Shown piece by piece: positions 27,209 to 34,690 of a DNA stretch of 64,000 nucleotides (position 1 is the stretch's first letter; every line of letters begins with the position of its first letter). The stretch spans positions 806,001-870,000 of the forward strand of contig NZ_JAJNAY010000002.1 of the NCBI RefSeq assembly GCF_021010565.1, in the 5' to 3' direction. The stretch is from Chryseobacterium turcicum (GTDB taxonomy: Bacteria > Bacteroidota > Bacteroidia > Flavobacteriales > Weeksellaceae). A program made the position numbers and the translations under genes. Under the pieces are notes generated by a model that was given only the letters and a program-made list of their open reading frames with translations, was not told the origin of the DNA and did no database searches.

Positions 27209-27628
27209 TTAAACTTTCTCTCCGTTTACAAAAACTTCGTAAGCAATTTCTACATTGGGCTCTAAGGTTTTTGATACAGAACAGTATTTTTCGAAAGATA
27301 ATTCTGATGCTTTCAATGCTTTTTTAGGGTCGATATTTCCTTCCAACAAAAACTTTACAGTAATTGATTTGAATGGTTTTGCATCATCCACAACAATTCT
27401 TTCCCCTTCTACTTCAGCTTTGAAATCTGTAATTTCCTGTCTCTGTTTTTTCAGAATAGAAACTACATCAATTCCACTGCATCCTGCGACTGCCATCAAA
27501 ACGCTTTCCATTGGTGACACCCCTTTTGCGCCTGGTTGAGATGTATTATCTAATAAAATTGAATTTCCCTGAGCATTGGTACATTCAAATAAAAAATCGT
27601 CGTTGAGTCTATTAAGTGTTATTTTCAT
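27209..27628 (-). CDS. OsmC/Ohr-family protein
   Basis: Protein of 139 residues from the OsmC family, thiol peroxidases that reduce organic hydroperoxides. A reactive cysteine is in VAGCSGIDVVSIL near residue 50. The second family cysteine is in FEKYCSVSKTLEPN near 117. The PMESVLMAVAGC context is that of the YhfA-like OsmC subgroup rather than Ohr itself. A TAACTTTG box lies about 20 bases above the start, and the gene is probably monocistronic. Confidence 0.9.
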   Translation of the reverse strand: MKITLNRLNDDFLFECTNAQGNSILLDNTSQPGAKGVSPMESVLMAVAGCSGIDVVSILKKQRQEITDFKAEVEGERIVVDDAKPFKSITVKFLLEGNIDPKKALKASELSFEKYCSVSKTLEPNVEIAYEVFVNGEKV

Positions 27629-27647
27629 TGTTGCTTATTTCTTATTA

Positions 27648-27655
27648 CAAAGTTA
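27648..27655 (-). promoter_or_regulatory. -7 promoter box of the OsmC gene
   Basis: TAACTTTG on the minus strand is a full match to TAnnTTTG, 20 bases above the start codon. Confidence 0.5.
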
Positions 27656-27701
27656 TAAAAAGCTTCTATTCTAGCTAATAAAATTATATTTACTTATCAA
27701 A

Positions 27702-29153
27702 TTATAAACTATTGAGCTTCTTTAAAGTGACCTTATTTTTTCTAATGAAAACTTGATAATCACCATTTTTCCTCCTTTCCCAGTTATAAATTATTATGTT
27801 TTCAGGATTAATACCGTTTCTAAAAGAAAGTTCTTTATTTTCCCAATTGTTAAAAAACACAGGCTCTCTTAATATAAAATTATTGTTATTTTCTATTTCA
27901 TTATAGATATCAAAATCTACACAAATAACCCCTTTATCTATTTTATTATTATCGAGTTCAACCTTAATCGTTTTAAAAATATTATTATTAAAATCATTTG
28001 CATAAATCCACGAATTTTTAACGCCTAAATTGCTTATCATTAAAACTAAACTGGAAATAGAAAATACAAGAGCTATCCCATTTTTTTTGACTTTAGTTTG
28101 CCCTAAGAAATACAGAAGAAAGCATATGGCTGATGTCGTTAAAAACAATCGTACAGCGCCTAAATTGCGATTCTCAAACCCGAATAAAGTCGGCATATAA
28201 GTTGAAAAAACAAAAATTCCAAAACTAAAGATAAAACCACAAAATGTTACCATTGCAACTTTTTTTAGTTTTTTTGAATTGAGATGGAAATCAAAGGATT
28301 TTAATAAATTAAAAACACCATAAGAGATGAGTAAAGCTATAGCCCACTCAAAAACATTTATCTTCCCAATATTGATAAAACTTCTATAAATTGCAACAAA
28401 GTAATCTCTAAAAATCATTTTTCCTGACCAGATTATAATTTTGAAGTTTCTTTGCATATCAAAAATACTAGAGACCGAATCTCTTTGATATGAATTTGTA
28501 AAAAAGTAAACCTGTGCAAATTTTCGATAAAAAAAGAGTAATCCTAAAGTCAATAAAGCATATATTATTTTCTTTTTATTTTCTTTAATCAATAAAATAT
28601 TGATTAAAATTCCCATAAAAAATATCTCATACGATAATATGGAAAGTATAAATAATAGTGAGCTGAGAACTAAATTTTTCTTAACTACGATAAAATAAAT
28701 ACTCAATACATAAAAAATTGTAGCCACATTAGAATTCAACATGATGGGTGAAAACTGTATCGACGTTCCAATAATTGAGACTGCATAAAACAGAATGATT
28801 AAACAAGCAACCTCTTTGGATAAAATTTTGCTTAAGACAAAATAAATAGTGAATATAGACAAAGGAAAAAAAAGCAGCCCTAAGAAATATATCTGATTAT
28901 TATTTTTTGAAAAAAAAGCAATGGTACCCGTTATAAAACCAGATACAGGCCTTGCAGACATTGTAGAAGAATCGATATACGAAATAATGTATTCAAAATA
29001 ATTCTGGTGTATGTCTTTGGATGAATATAAAATACTTAAATCGTCTGCCAATATAACATTTGAGCTATAGATTGCGTACAATGTATAAAATACATAAAAA
29101 AAGAGCATAAAAAACAAGAGTATAAAACTCTTTTCATAATTAACTTTATTCAT
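27702..29153 (-). CDS. polytopic membrane protein, GtrII/GT-C-like
   Basis: Protein of 483 residues with about ten or eleven hydrophobic segments and a C-terminal soluble tail of about 90 residues. The first outside loop has an acidic pair (NVILADDLSILYSS) and later ARPVSGFITG. This pattern is found in GT-C glycosyltransferases and the GtrII family, which decorate surface polysaccharides using lipid-linked sugars. The similarity is by pattern only. No sugar-metabolism genes are adjacent. Coding is strongly Ile/Phe/Lys/Asn-rich, even for this genome, and a recent arrival is possible. It lies just below the DUF58 gene and could be co-transcribed with it. Confidence 0.5.
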   Translation of the reverse strand: MNKVNYEKSFILLFFMLFFYVFYTLYAIYSSNVILADDLSILYSSKDIHQNYFEYIISYIDSSTMSARPVSGFITGTIAFFSKNNNQIYFLGLLFFPLSIFTIYFVLSKILSKEVACLIILFYAVSIIGTSIQFSPIMLNSNVATIFYVLSIYFIVVKKNLVLSSLLFILSILSYEIFFMGILINILLIKENKKKIIYALLTLGLLFFYRKFAQVYFFTNSYQRDSVSSIFDMQRNFKIIIWSGKMIFRDYFVAIYRSFINIGKINVFEWAIALLISYGVFNLLKSFDFHLNSKKLKKVAMVTFCGFIFSFGIFVFSTYMPTLFGFENRNLGAVRLFLTTSAICFLLYFLGQTKVKKNGIALVFSISSLVLMISNLGVKNSWIYANDFNNNIFKTIKVELDNNKIDKGVICVDFDIYNEIENNNNFILREPVFFNNWENKELSFRNGINPENIIIYNWERRKNGDYQVFIRKNKVTLKKLNSL

Positions 29154-29183
29154 TCTTCAATTTTTGTGTTTAAACTATATTGG

Positions 29184-30506
29184 CTACAAAATCCCTCGTG
29201 CTTTTATCTCAAGATATTTATTAATTACATCAACATTTAGATTTTCGGGAAGAGTGTAAACTGAATAAATACCGTATTTTCTTAATTCTTGAATAATGAG
29301 CTTTTTTTCAAACTCAAATTTTTCGGCGATAATTTCATCATAAATCCCCTGCGTAGTTTCCGGATTGGAATGGATGAGTTTTTGAATTTCAGTATTTTTA
29401 AAGAAAACTACCACCAGCAAATGGTTTTTGGCAATTCCTCGAAGATATTTCATCTGTCTGTTTAGTCCATCCAAAGTTTCAAAATTGGTAAAAAGCAAAA
29501 CCAAGCTTCTCTGATTAATCGAATATTTTACATCTTGATACAACCTGTTGAAATCACTTTCAAAGAAATCAGTTTTAATATTGTACAAAGATTCTGAAAT
29601 TTTTCTTAGTTGCCCAGATTTATTTTCGGCAGGAATTTTATTTTCGGCTTTCTTTGAAAAAGTCATCATTCCGGCACGGTCTCCTTTTTTCAGAATAATA
29701 TGAGAAAGCGCCATCGTGGCATTGATAGAATAATCGAGAAGACTTAAACCGTTGAAAGGCATTTTCATCGTTCTTCCCTTATCAATTAGCATAAAAATAC
29801 GCTGTGATTTTTCGTCCTGAAACTGATTCACCATCAAACGATTGGTCTTTGAGGTTGCTTTCCAATTGATTGTTCTTACATCATCACCGGGAACATATTC
29901 TTTAATCTGCTCAAATTCCATCGTGTGCCCAAGTTTCCTGATTTTTTTGATTCCGCCTAATAAAAATTCGTTCTGAAGCGCCATCAACTCATATTTTCTT
30001 AAATGAATAAATGACGGATATGAAGCTAAAGAAATATCTTTTTGAAATATAAATCTTTTAGACACGAAACCAATTGGCGATGAAGCATAAATATTTAAGG
30101 CTCCAAAATTATACTCTCCTCGTTCTTTTGGTTCTAAAAAATATTGAAATAATGTATTTTTTCCGGACTCAATTTGCTTTCTGATTAAAAAATCTCTCTT
30201 TTGAAACTGAAACGGAATTTCATCAATAACCTTTACATTGATTTTAAAACTGTAATTATTTTTAATATCAACTTTCACCGCATTTTCATCACCATTTGAT
30301 AATTTTTCAGGTAAAATTCGCTGTGCTAAAACAGTATCTTTCTGTCTGAAAACAAGTAAATAATCAATAAAAGTTGTAAGGAAAATCAATAATAAAAATA
30401 TATGACCCAAAATCATAAAAAATGGAAAGAAAAATCCCAAAATATAAAGCATTCCTACACCGATGAGTGCGAAAAAAAAACGGGTATTGATGTATAGGTT
30501 TTTCAA
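29184..30506 (-). CDS. DUF58 domain protein of the MoxR cluster
   Basis: Protein of 440 residues with two N-terminal membrane segments (about 8-50) and a DUF58/von Willebrand A-like domain. The family signature is YVPGDDVRTINWKATSKTNRLMV near residue 203; a metal-site-like motif follows (MLIDKGRTM). DUF58 proteins are nearly always encoded beside MoxR ATPases, as here. The start is TTG: an in-frame TAG lies eight codons upstream and no ATG lies between. The 162-base gap to moxR holds two REP-like palindromes. The molecular role is not established. Confidence 0.88.
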   Translation of the reverse strand: MKNLYINTRFFFALIGVGMLYILGFFFPFFMILGHIFLLLIFLTTFIDYLLVFRQKDTVLAQRILPEKLSNGDENAVKVDIKNNYSFKINVKVIDEIPFQFQKRDFLIRKQIESGKNTLFQYFLEPKERGEYNFGALNIYASSPIGFVSKRFIFQKDISLASYPSFIHLRKYELMALQNEFLLGGIKKIRKLGHTMEFEQIKEYVPGDDVRTINWKATSKTNRLMVNQFQDEKSQRIFMLIDKGRTMKMPFNGLSLLDYSINATMALSHIILKKGDRAGMMTFSKKAENKIPAENKSGQLRKISESLYNIKTDFFESDFNRLYQDVKYSINQRSLVLLFTNFETLDGLNRQMKYLRGIAKNHLLVVVFFKNTEIQKLIHSNPETTQGIYDEIIAEKFEFEKKLIIQELRKYGIYSVYTLPENLNVDVINKYLEIKARGIL

Positions 30507-30574
30507 GGTTTTAGGTTTTTTATTTCTCTAATTTGTTAAGCCTTTAGTATTTAAAATTAATCTAAGTTTTTGTA

Positions 30575-30620
30575 ATTCCGGTAGGAATCTCAATAAATTT
30601 TGTAGAGATGCTTTCAGCAT
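30575..30620. repeat. two REP-like palindromes between moxR and the DUF58 gene
   Basis: ATTCC-GGTA-GGAAT lies at 30575-30588 and ATGCT-TTC-AGCAT at 30608-30620. The second sits in the same GAGATGCT...AGCATGACAA frame as the hairpin at 19689-19715 but lacks its eight central bases GACAAGCT. The first has the centre GTAGGA in common with the RAYT-linked palindromes a kilobase away. Confidence 0.6.
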
Positions 30621-30668
30621 GACAAACATTATGTTTATTGATATTCTGAAATTATCATTCCTTGGAAC

Positions 30669-31709
30669 CTACCTGGGAATCTCTATTCCTTCCAAAATCT
30701 GACGAATAATTTCATCAGCAGTTAAACCTTCCATTTCTCTTTCAGGCGAAACGATTACTCGGTGTCTTAAAACTGCATAACTTGCTTCTTTAATGTCTTC
30801 CGGTGTTACAAAATCTCTGCCTCGCAATGCTGCAAAAGCTTTTGAGGCTGTTAATAATGCCAGACTTGCTCTTGGCGAAGCTCCTAAATATAAAAACTGA
30901 TTTTCTCTCGTATTAATGATAATTTTAGCAATGTATTCAATCAGTTGAGATTCAACAATGATTTCTTTCACTAACTTCTGGTAATTATTGAGCTGTTGCG
31001 CTGTAATTACTTTATTAACGGCTTCAGTTTTATCTTCGAGTCTGTTATCGTGTTGATTTTTGATAATCGCAATTTCCTGTTCAAGATTGGGATATCCTAC
31101 ATTAATTTTGAATAAAAAACGGTCAAGCTGAGCTTCCGGAAGTCTGTAAGTTCCTTCATGTTCGATAGGGTTTTGAGTCGCAATGACAAGAAAAGGCTCA
31201 TCCATTTCATAGCGTTTTCCGTCTATGGTAATTTGCTTCTCTTCCATTACTTCAAACAAAGCCGCCTGAGTTTTTGCAGGAGAACGGTTAATTTCATCAA
31301 TCAGAATAAAGCTTGAGAAAATAGGTCCTTTTTTAAACTCAAATTCAGAATTTTTCATGCTGAAAATCGAGGTTCCCAAAATATCTGAAGGCATCAAATC
31401 TGGTGTAAACTGTATTCTGCTGAAATCTACATCAATTGTTTTTGCCAATAATTTTGCGGTAATTGTTTTTGCAACACCGGGAACTCCCTCAATCAAAACA
31501 TGTCCGTTAGAAAGCAAAGCCGCCAAAAGGTGCTCAACCATATTTTCTTGACCTACTATTACTTTGGCGATTTCTGTTTTTACTTTATTTAAACTCTCAC
31601 GAAGCTCTATCATATCGATTCTCGATTGAAATTCTTCCTGAGTTTTTTGTTCTTTATTTAAATTAATAGAATTTTGATTTTCTAAATTTTGTTCTTCGTT
31701 ATTTTCCAT
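30669..31709 (-). CDS. moxR: MoxR-family AAA+ ATPase
   Basis: ATPase of 346 residues with Walker A (EGVPGVAKT near residue 78), Walker B (ILIDEINRSPAKTQAALFEVME near 135) and sensor/arginine-finger region (ATQNPIEHEGTYRLPEAQLDRF). MoxR proteins are thought to act as chaperone-like remodellers of partner complexes together with DUF58/VWA proteins. The first 35 residues are Asn/Gln/Glu-rich and longer than usual. The start codon lies only 30 bases from the nearest RAYT-linked palindrome, so the 5' leader of this gene comes largely from the mobile element. CTATTTTGAAAATAG (31721-31735), a perfect palindrome, is also in that leader. Confidence 0.95.
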   Translation of the reverse strand: MENNEEQNLENQNSINLNKEQKTQEEFQSRIDMIELRESLNKVKTEIAKVIVGQENMVEHLLAALLSNGHVLIEGVPGVAKTITAKLLAKTIDVDFSRIQFTPDLMPSDILGTSIFSMKNSEFEFKKGPIFSSFILIDEINRSPAKTQAALFEVMEEKQITIDGKRYEMDEPFLVIATQNPIEHEGTYRLPEAQLDRFLFKINVGYPNLEQEIAIIKNQHDNRLEDKTEAVNKVITAQQLNNYQKLVKEIIVESQLIEYIAKIIINTRENQFLYLGASPRASLALLTASKAFAALRGRDFVTPEDIKEASYAVLRHRVIVSPEREMEGLTADEIIRQILEGIEIPR

Positions 31710-31739
31710 TTCTTTTGTTTCTATTTTGAAAATAGTTTC

Positions 31740-31921
31740 GCTCCTACGGAGCTTATACTTTGTGTGGTTGATGTTTTTCTACAAAGGTCAGACTCCTACG
31801 GAGTCTTTTTATTCACCTAATTTTCTATTTTACCGTTTCAGTCTATATAGGTAACGAACTCCGTAGGAGTTCAACCTTTGTAGCAAATATTACAATAAGA
31901 TTATGGAAGCTCCGGAGGAGC
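31740..31921. repeat. RAYT-associated palindrome array, left copy
   Basis: Four hairpins: GCTCC-TAC-GGAGC (31740-31752), GACTCC-TAC-GGAGTC (31791-31805), GAACTCC-GTA-GGAGTTC (31856-31872) and GCTCC-GGA-GGAGC (31909-31921). The middle pair is inverted: CTACAAAGG precedes the second and CCTTTGTAG follows the third. The spacers show little conservation apart from these boxes. The layout is A-B-B'-A', like a bacterial interspersed mosaic element. Confidence 0.88.
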
Positions 31922-31928
31922 GACACCT

Positions 31929-32396
31929 TTAATCATCATAAAATTCAAAAACGTATTCATCTTTATAATCAATTTCAAATTTTGTTAAAAACTCGATATA
32001 TTCTTCTTTAAAAGACTGTTTCTCGTGATGCTTTTTCTGATTCAAAATATATTTCACAACAGAATCAACCTGACTTTTGGAATAGGAAAATGCACCATAC
32101 CCTTCCTGCCAATGAAATTTTCCTATAAACCAATTTTCTTCATTAATAAGTTTTGAAGAATTAGATTTAATATCTCTCACAAGATTAGGTATCAAAACAT
32201 TCAGATTATTATATCCAACTAAAATATGAATATGATCAGGATTTGCATAAATAGCTAATAGCTTTTGATGATTATTCTGAATAATTCCTGTAATATATTT
32301 TTCTAAATGTTCCCGAAACTCTTCACGAATCTGCCTTTCTCTACCCTTTACGGCAAAAATTAGCTGAATAAAAATTTGAGAATAGGTATTCGCCAT
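31929..32396 (-). CDS. REP-associated tyrosine transposase (IS200/Y1 family)
   Basis: Protein of 155 residues with the Y1 single-strand transposase fold. The HUH metal site is H55-I-H57 (NPDHIHILVGY). The catalytic tyrosine is Y116 in VVKYILNQKKHH. Such enzymes cut and join single-stranded DNA at hairpins; the RAYT subgroup is kept in genomes with palindromic REP sequences, exactly as seen on both sides of this gene. The frame is intact and the motifs are complete, so it may be active. It reads in the same direction as the operon it interrupts. No TnpB or second transposase subunit is present. Confidence 0.92.
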   Translation of the reverse strand: MANTYSQIFIQLIFAVKGRERQIREEFREHLEKYITGIIQNNHQKLLAIYANPDHIHILVGYNNLNVLIPNLVRDIKSNSSKLINEENWFIGKFHWQEGYGAFSYSKSQVDSVVKYILNQKKHHEKQSFKEEYIEFLTKFEIDYKDEYVFEFYDD

Positions 32397-32436
32397 TATT
32401 GAAAATTTTAATATTATAGATTGTTTTTAAGGTTTC

Positions 32437-32614
32437 ACTCCTACGGAGCTCTTTTCATATCTCTCAATTTTTTCTACAAAGGTTAGACTCCTACGGAGCC
32501 TTTTCCTATTCTAAATATTTTTATACATTTAATTTTATCTAAAAGCGACCAACTCCAGAGGAGTTTAACCTTTGTAGAAAATGTTACCCAACATGAGCGA
32601 AGCTCCGTAGGAGC
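32437..32614. repeat. RAYT-associated palindrome array, right copy
   Basis: Same order as the left array: CTCC-TAC-GGAG (32437-32449, outer pair mismatched), GACTCC-TAC-GGAGCC (32486-32500, one mismatch), AACTCC-AGA-GGAGTT (32551-32565) and GCTCC-GTA-GGAGC (32602-32614). The CTACAAAGG and CCTTTGTAG boxes again sit on the outer side of the middle pair. Spacers differ widely from those of the left copy. The mismatches suggest this array is the older or less maintained one. Confidence 0.85.
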
Positions 32615-32644
32615 GACACCTTTACCCATCATAAAATTCAAAAA
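32615..32644 (-). pseudogene. remnant of a second RAYT gene, 3' end
   Basis: CATCATAAAATTCAAAAA at 32627-32644 equals 31934-31951, which encodes the last residues (FEFYDD and the bases before them) of the intact transposase. The preceding GACACCTTTA is also shared. Weak similarity (TTTTTATAAATTT against CTTTATAATCAATTT) continues for a few bases and then stops. The rest of this copy has been lost. It could instead be a terminal sequence of the element that overlaps the gene. Confidence 0.65.
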
Positions 32645-32719
32645 AGCAGCCATTTTTATAAATTTAATATCCCATTTTTTTCCAGATTTCTATTCTACGG
32701 AAAATTCTCTATCAACAAA

Positions 32720-33877
32720 TCATTTCAAAATATCATCTAAAAGACTGTTTATTCTTGCTAAATCTTCTTTGACAACACTTGCGTAAGGGTCTTGTGCTTT
32801 TTTAATCAAAACGATTGCTTCATTAATCATTTCTTCAGATTTTCCCGTTTTTAGCTTAAGTTTTTTCGCAAACTCTTCATCCAGATGTTGTGTATCAATT
32901 AAAAAATCTAGTCTTACTTTATTTAAAAAATATTGCGCTTTTTTAGCCATCATATCGTGAAAATCTCCTTCTTGCAAATAAAGATTCCCTATACTTTTCA
33001 CAAAATCAGCGGAAGTATTTTTCAATGGCTCAATGATGGGAACGATTCGCTGTTTTCTTTTTACATTAAAGAAAATAAATAAAATCAATCCTCCTAAAAA
33101 CACCCACCAAGCGTATTTCAAAGACTGATTAGAAAGTATAAAACGCAATAACGAACTAGATTCTTTGGTATTACTTTCTACAAACCACAAAGTTTCTCTG
33201 TCACTTAAATATGAAAAAACACTTTGGGCATATCGTACATTTCCTGATTGTAAAAGATAATAATTCGTTAAAAAAAGTGGCTCACAATGCACATAAACGT
33301 TTCCCTTTCCGAATGGTGCTTTGATGAAATTTGCCTGGTCTTTATTATTTTCTTCAACTGTTTTTCCTAAAACCTGAACATTGAGTCTGATATAAGAAAA
33401 ACCTCTTCCCGATGGAAATTTATCTAATCTAATAAAATCATTCTGATATTTTTTGTCGGTCAGTTTCAAAACATTTTGGTCTTCATAAGAAATTTTTGAA
33501 CCATAAAATCCAATTGTATCTGAAATATTTTTTGGAATTCGGTTGGCAATAATCATTGCATCAGAACCTTTAGAAACCTCATCCAAAATCTTAGCCCATG
33601 ATTCCTGGTCCATTTCGCTTTCTATGATAAGAATATTGTGTGGCTTTTTGTCTTTTTCTGCATAATAATTGTAGGGAGCAACTTCAATTTTCGTCAGATT
33701 ATTTTTAAATAAATCTTTTATTTCTTTATTAAAAACAAAGAGCCCGAAAGGTGATTTCTGATTGACATCAAAATTTTTTCGCCAGTCTACAACTTCCTTT
33801 TTATTAACTTCAAACAATGCTATAATCACCATGATAATGATGAAAATAAGAGCATATATTTTGAACGTTTTATTCAT
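32720..33877 (-). CDS. DUF4350 domain protein of the MoxR cluster
   Basis: Protein of 385 residues with a membrane anchor at each side of a soluble domain: residues about 7-24 and about 250-272 (YAWWVFLGGLILFIFF). The region between matches DUF4350 (SPFGLFVFNKEI, then FGKGNVYVHCEPLFLTNYYL). The last 110 residues are a helical cytoplasmic tail. It is separated from the DUF4129 gene by only 15 bases. The RAYT element lies between it and moxR, which would normally follow directly. Function is unknown beyond the cluster association. Confidence 0.85.
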   Translation of the reverse strand: MNKTFKIYALIFIIIMVIIALFEVNKKEVVDWRKNFDVNQKSPFGLFVFNKEIKDLFKNNLTKIEVAPYNYYAEKDKKPHNILIIESEMDQESWAKILDEVSKGSDAMIIANRIPKNISDTIGFYGSKISYEDQNVLKLTDKKYQNDFIRLDKFPSGRGFSYIRLNVQVLGKTVEENNKDQANFIKAPFGKGNVYVHCEPLFLTNYYLLQSGNVRYAQSVFSYLSDRETLWFVESNTKESSSLLRFILSNQSLKYAWWVFLGGLILFIFFNVKRKQRIVPIIEPLKNTSADFVKSIGNLYLQEGDFHDMMAKKAQYFLNKVRLDFLIDTQHLDEEFAKKLKLKTGKSEEMINEAIVLIKKAQDPYASVVKEDLARINSLLDDILK

Positions 33878-33892
33878 TTTAAGAAGTTTTAA

Positions 33893-34690
33893 TTAAGGTT
33901 TAAATCCTTGAAACTGGTTTTTAAATTTACTGTAACTTTGCTCATCAATACTGAATTCACCATACCAAACGTAATCGAAAATATACGAAAGGTCATAAAA
34001 TTGGTTTTTCAAATGTGCAGCTTTAAGCTCCGCAACGTAATCTTTATTTGTTTTTTCGGGATTCCAAATGATGAGTTTTTTATCACTTAATTTTTTAAGA
34101 ATAAATAAGAACTGATATCGAACTGCAGAACGGTAATCTCCGCTATTTTCAAATTTTGCAATACTTTGGGGAAAATTGATTTCGTGAATATTTTCATGAA
34201 GTTCTTCTTCAAGAATCTCTACTTTTTTATTCTTTTTGCCAAAAAACAAACTTCCATTGGTACTAATTATATATTTAACGATGAAATAAAGTAAAAAACC
34301 AACCAATATAATAGCAAAAAGACGGATAACAACCCATGTAATTTGCGAAGAAGTCTCTAAACTGGTATCTCCGAAAATACTTTGCAATAGTCTAGCTAAT
34401 TTTCTTTTAAGCTTGTCAAAAAATGATTCTTTAGGTTTTGAGGTGGTATAATCAAACTCCTTTCCCTTGTATCTTGAAGGTAGATTTTCTTTAAATTTCT
34501 TTGGAAAAACAGTATTTTCAGTTTGAGGATTAGCATTTAAAACAGAATCTGCAACGTACATATTTTTGTAATGAGAAGTCTCTACAGAATCTTCTACATA
34601 CATTTCAGAAATATCATCATCTTCGTATTCCTGAGACTTAAAGGTCGCAAGATTTAGAAAAATCAATAAAAAAAATAGAAATTTATTCAT
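33893..34690 (-). CDS. DUF4129 domain protein of the MoxR cluster
   Basis: Protein of 265 residues. I chose the ATG at 34690 because it gives a signal peptide (MNKFLFFLLIFLNLATFKSQ) and overlaps the stop of the gene upstream by eight bases (ATGAATAA), a sign of translational coupling. An acidic region follows, then one membrane segment (about 125-145: ITWVVIRLFAIILVGFLLYF). The C-terminal DUF4129 domain (AVRYQFLFILKKLSDKKL to the end) carries the conserved FDYVWYGEF motif. It is part of the MoxR/DUF58 operon; its role is unknown. Confidence 0.85.
   Translation of the reverse strand: MNKFLFFLLIFLNLATFKSQEYEDDDISEMYVEDSVETSHYKNMYVADSVLNANPQTENTVFPKKFKENLPSRYKGKEFDYTTSKPKESFFDKLKRKLARLLQSIFGDTSLETSSQITWVVIRLFAIILVGFLLYFIVKYIISTNGSLFFGKKNKKVEILEEELHENIHEINFPQSIAKFENSGDYRSAVRYQFLFILKKLSDKKLIIWNPEKTNKDYVAELKAAHLKNQFYDLSYIFDYVWYGEFSIDEQSYSKFKNQFQGFKP

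Larger units (their letters stand above)
31740..32644 (-). mobile_element. RAYT transposase with duplicated palindrome arrays
   Basis: A 0.9-kb insertion between the DUF4350 and moxR genes. It contains a Y1 transposase gene, a palindrome array on each side with the same A-B-B'-A' order, and at its right end a remnant of a second transposase 3' end. Read on the minus strand it is: [transposase tail]-A'B'BA-[intact transposase]-A'B'BA. Each array is about 180 bases. A 43-base block covering hairpin A' and the last codons of the transposase (31909-31951 and 32602-32644) is almost identical in both copies. The boundaries are set by these repeats; no target-site duplication was found. Confidence 0.85.

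Noticed and set aside
31740..32614. CRISPR array
   Set aside because: The palindromes are short, alternate in orientation, and have unequal spacers of 35-60 bases without a fixed repeat; no cas genes are present.
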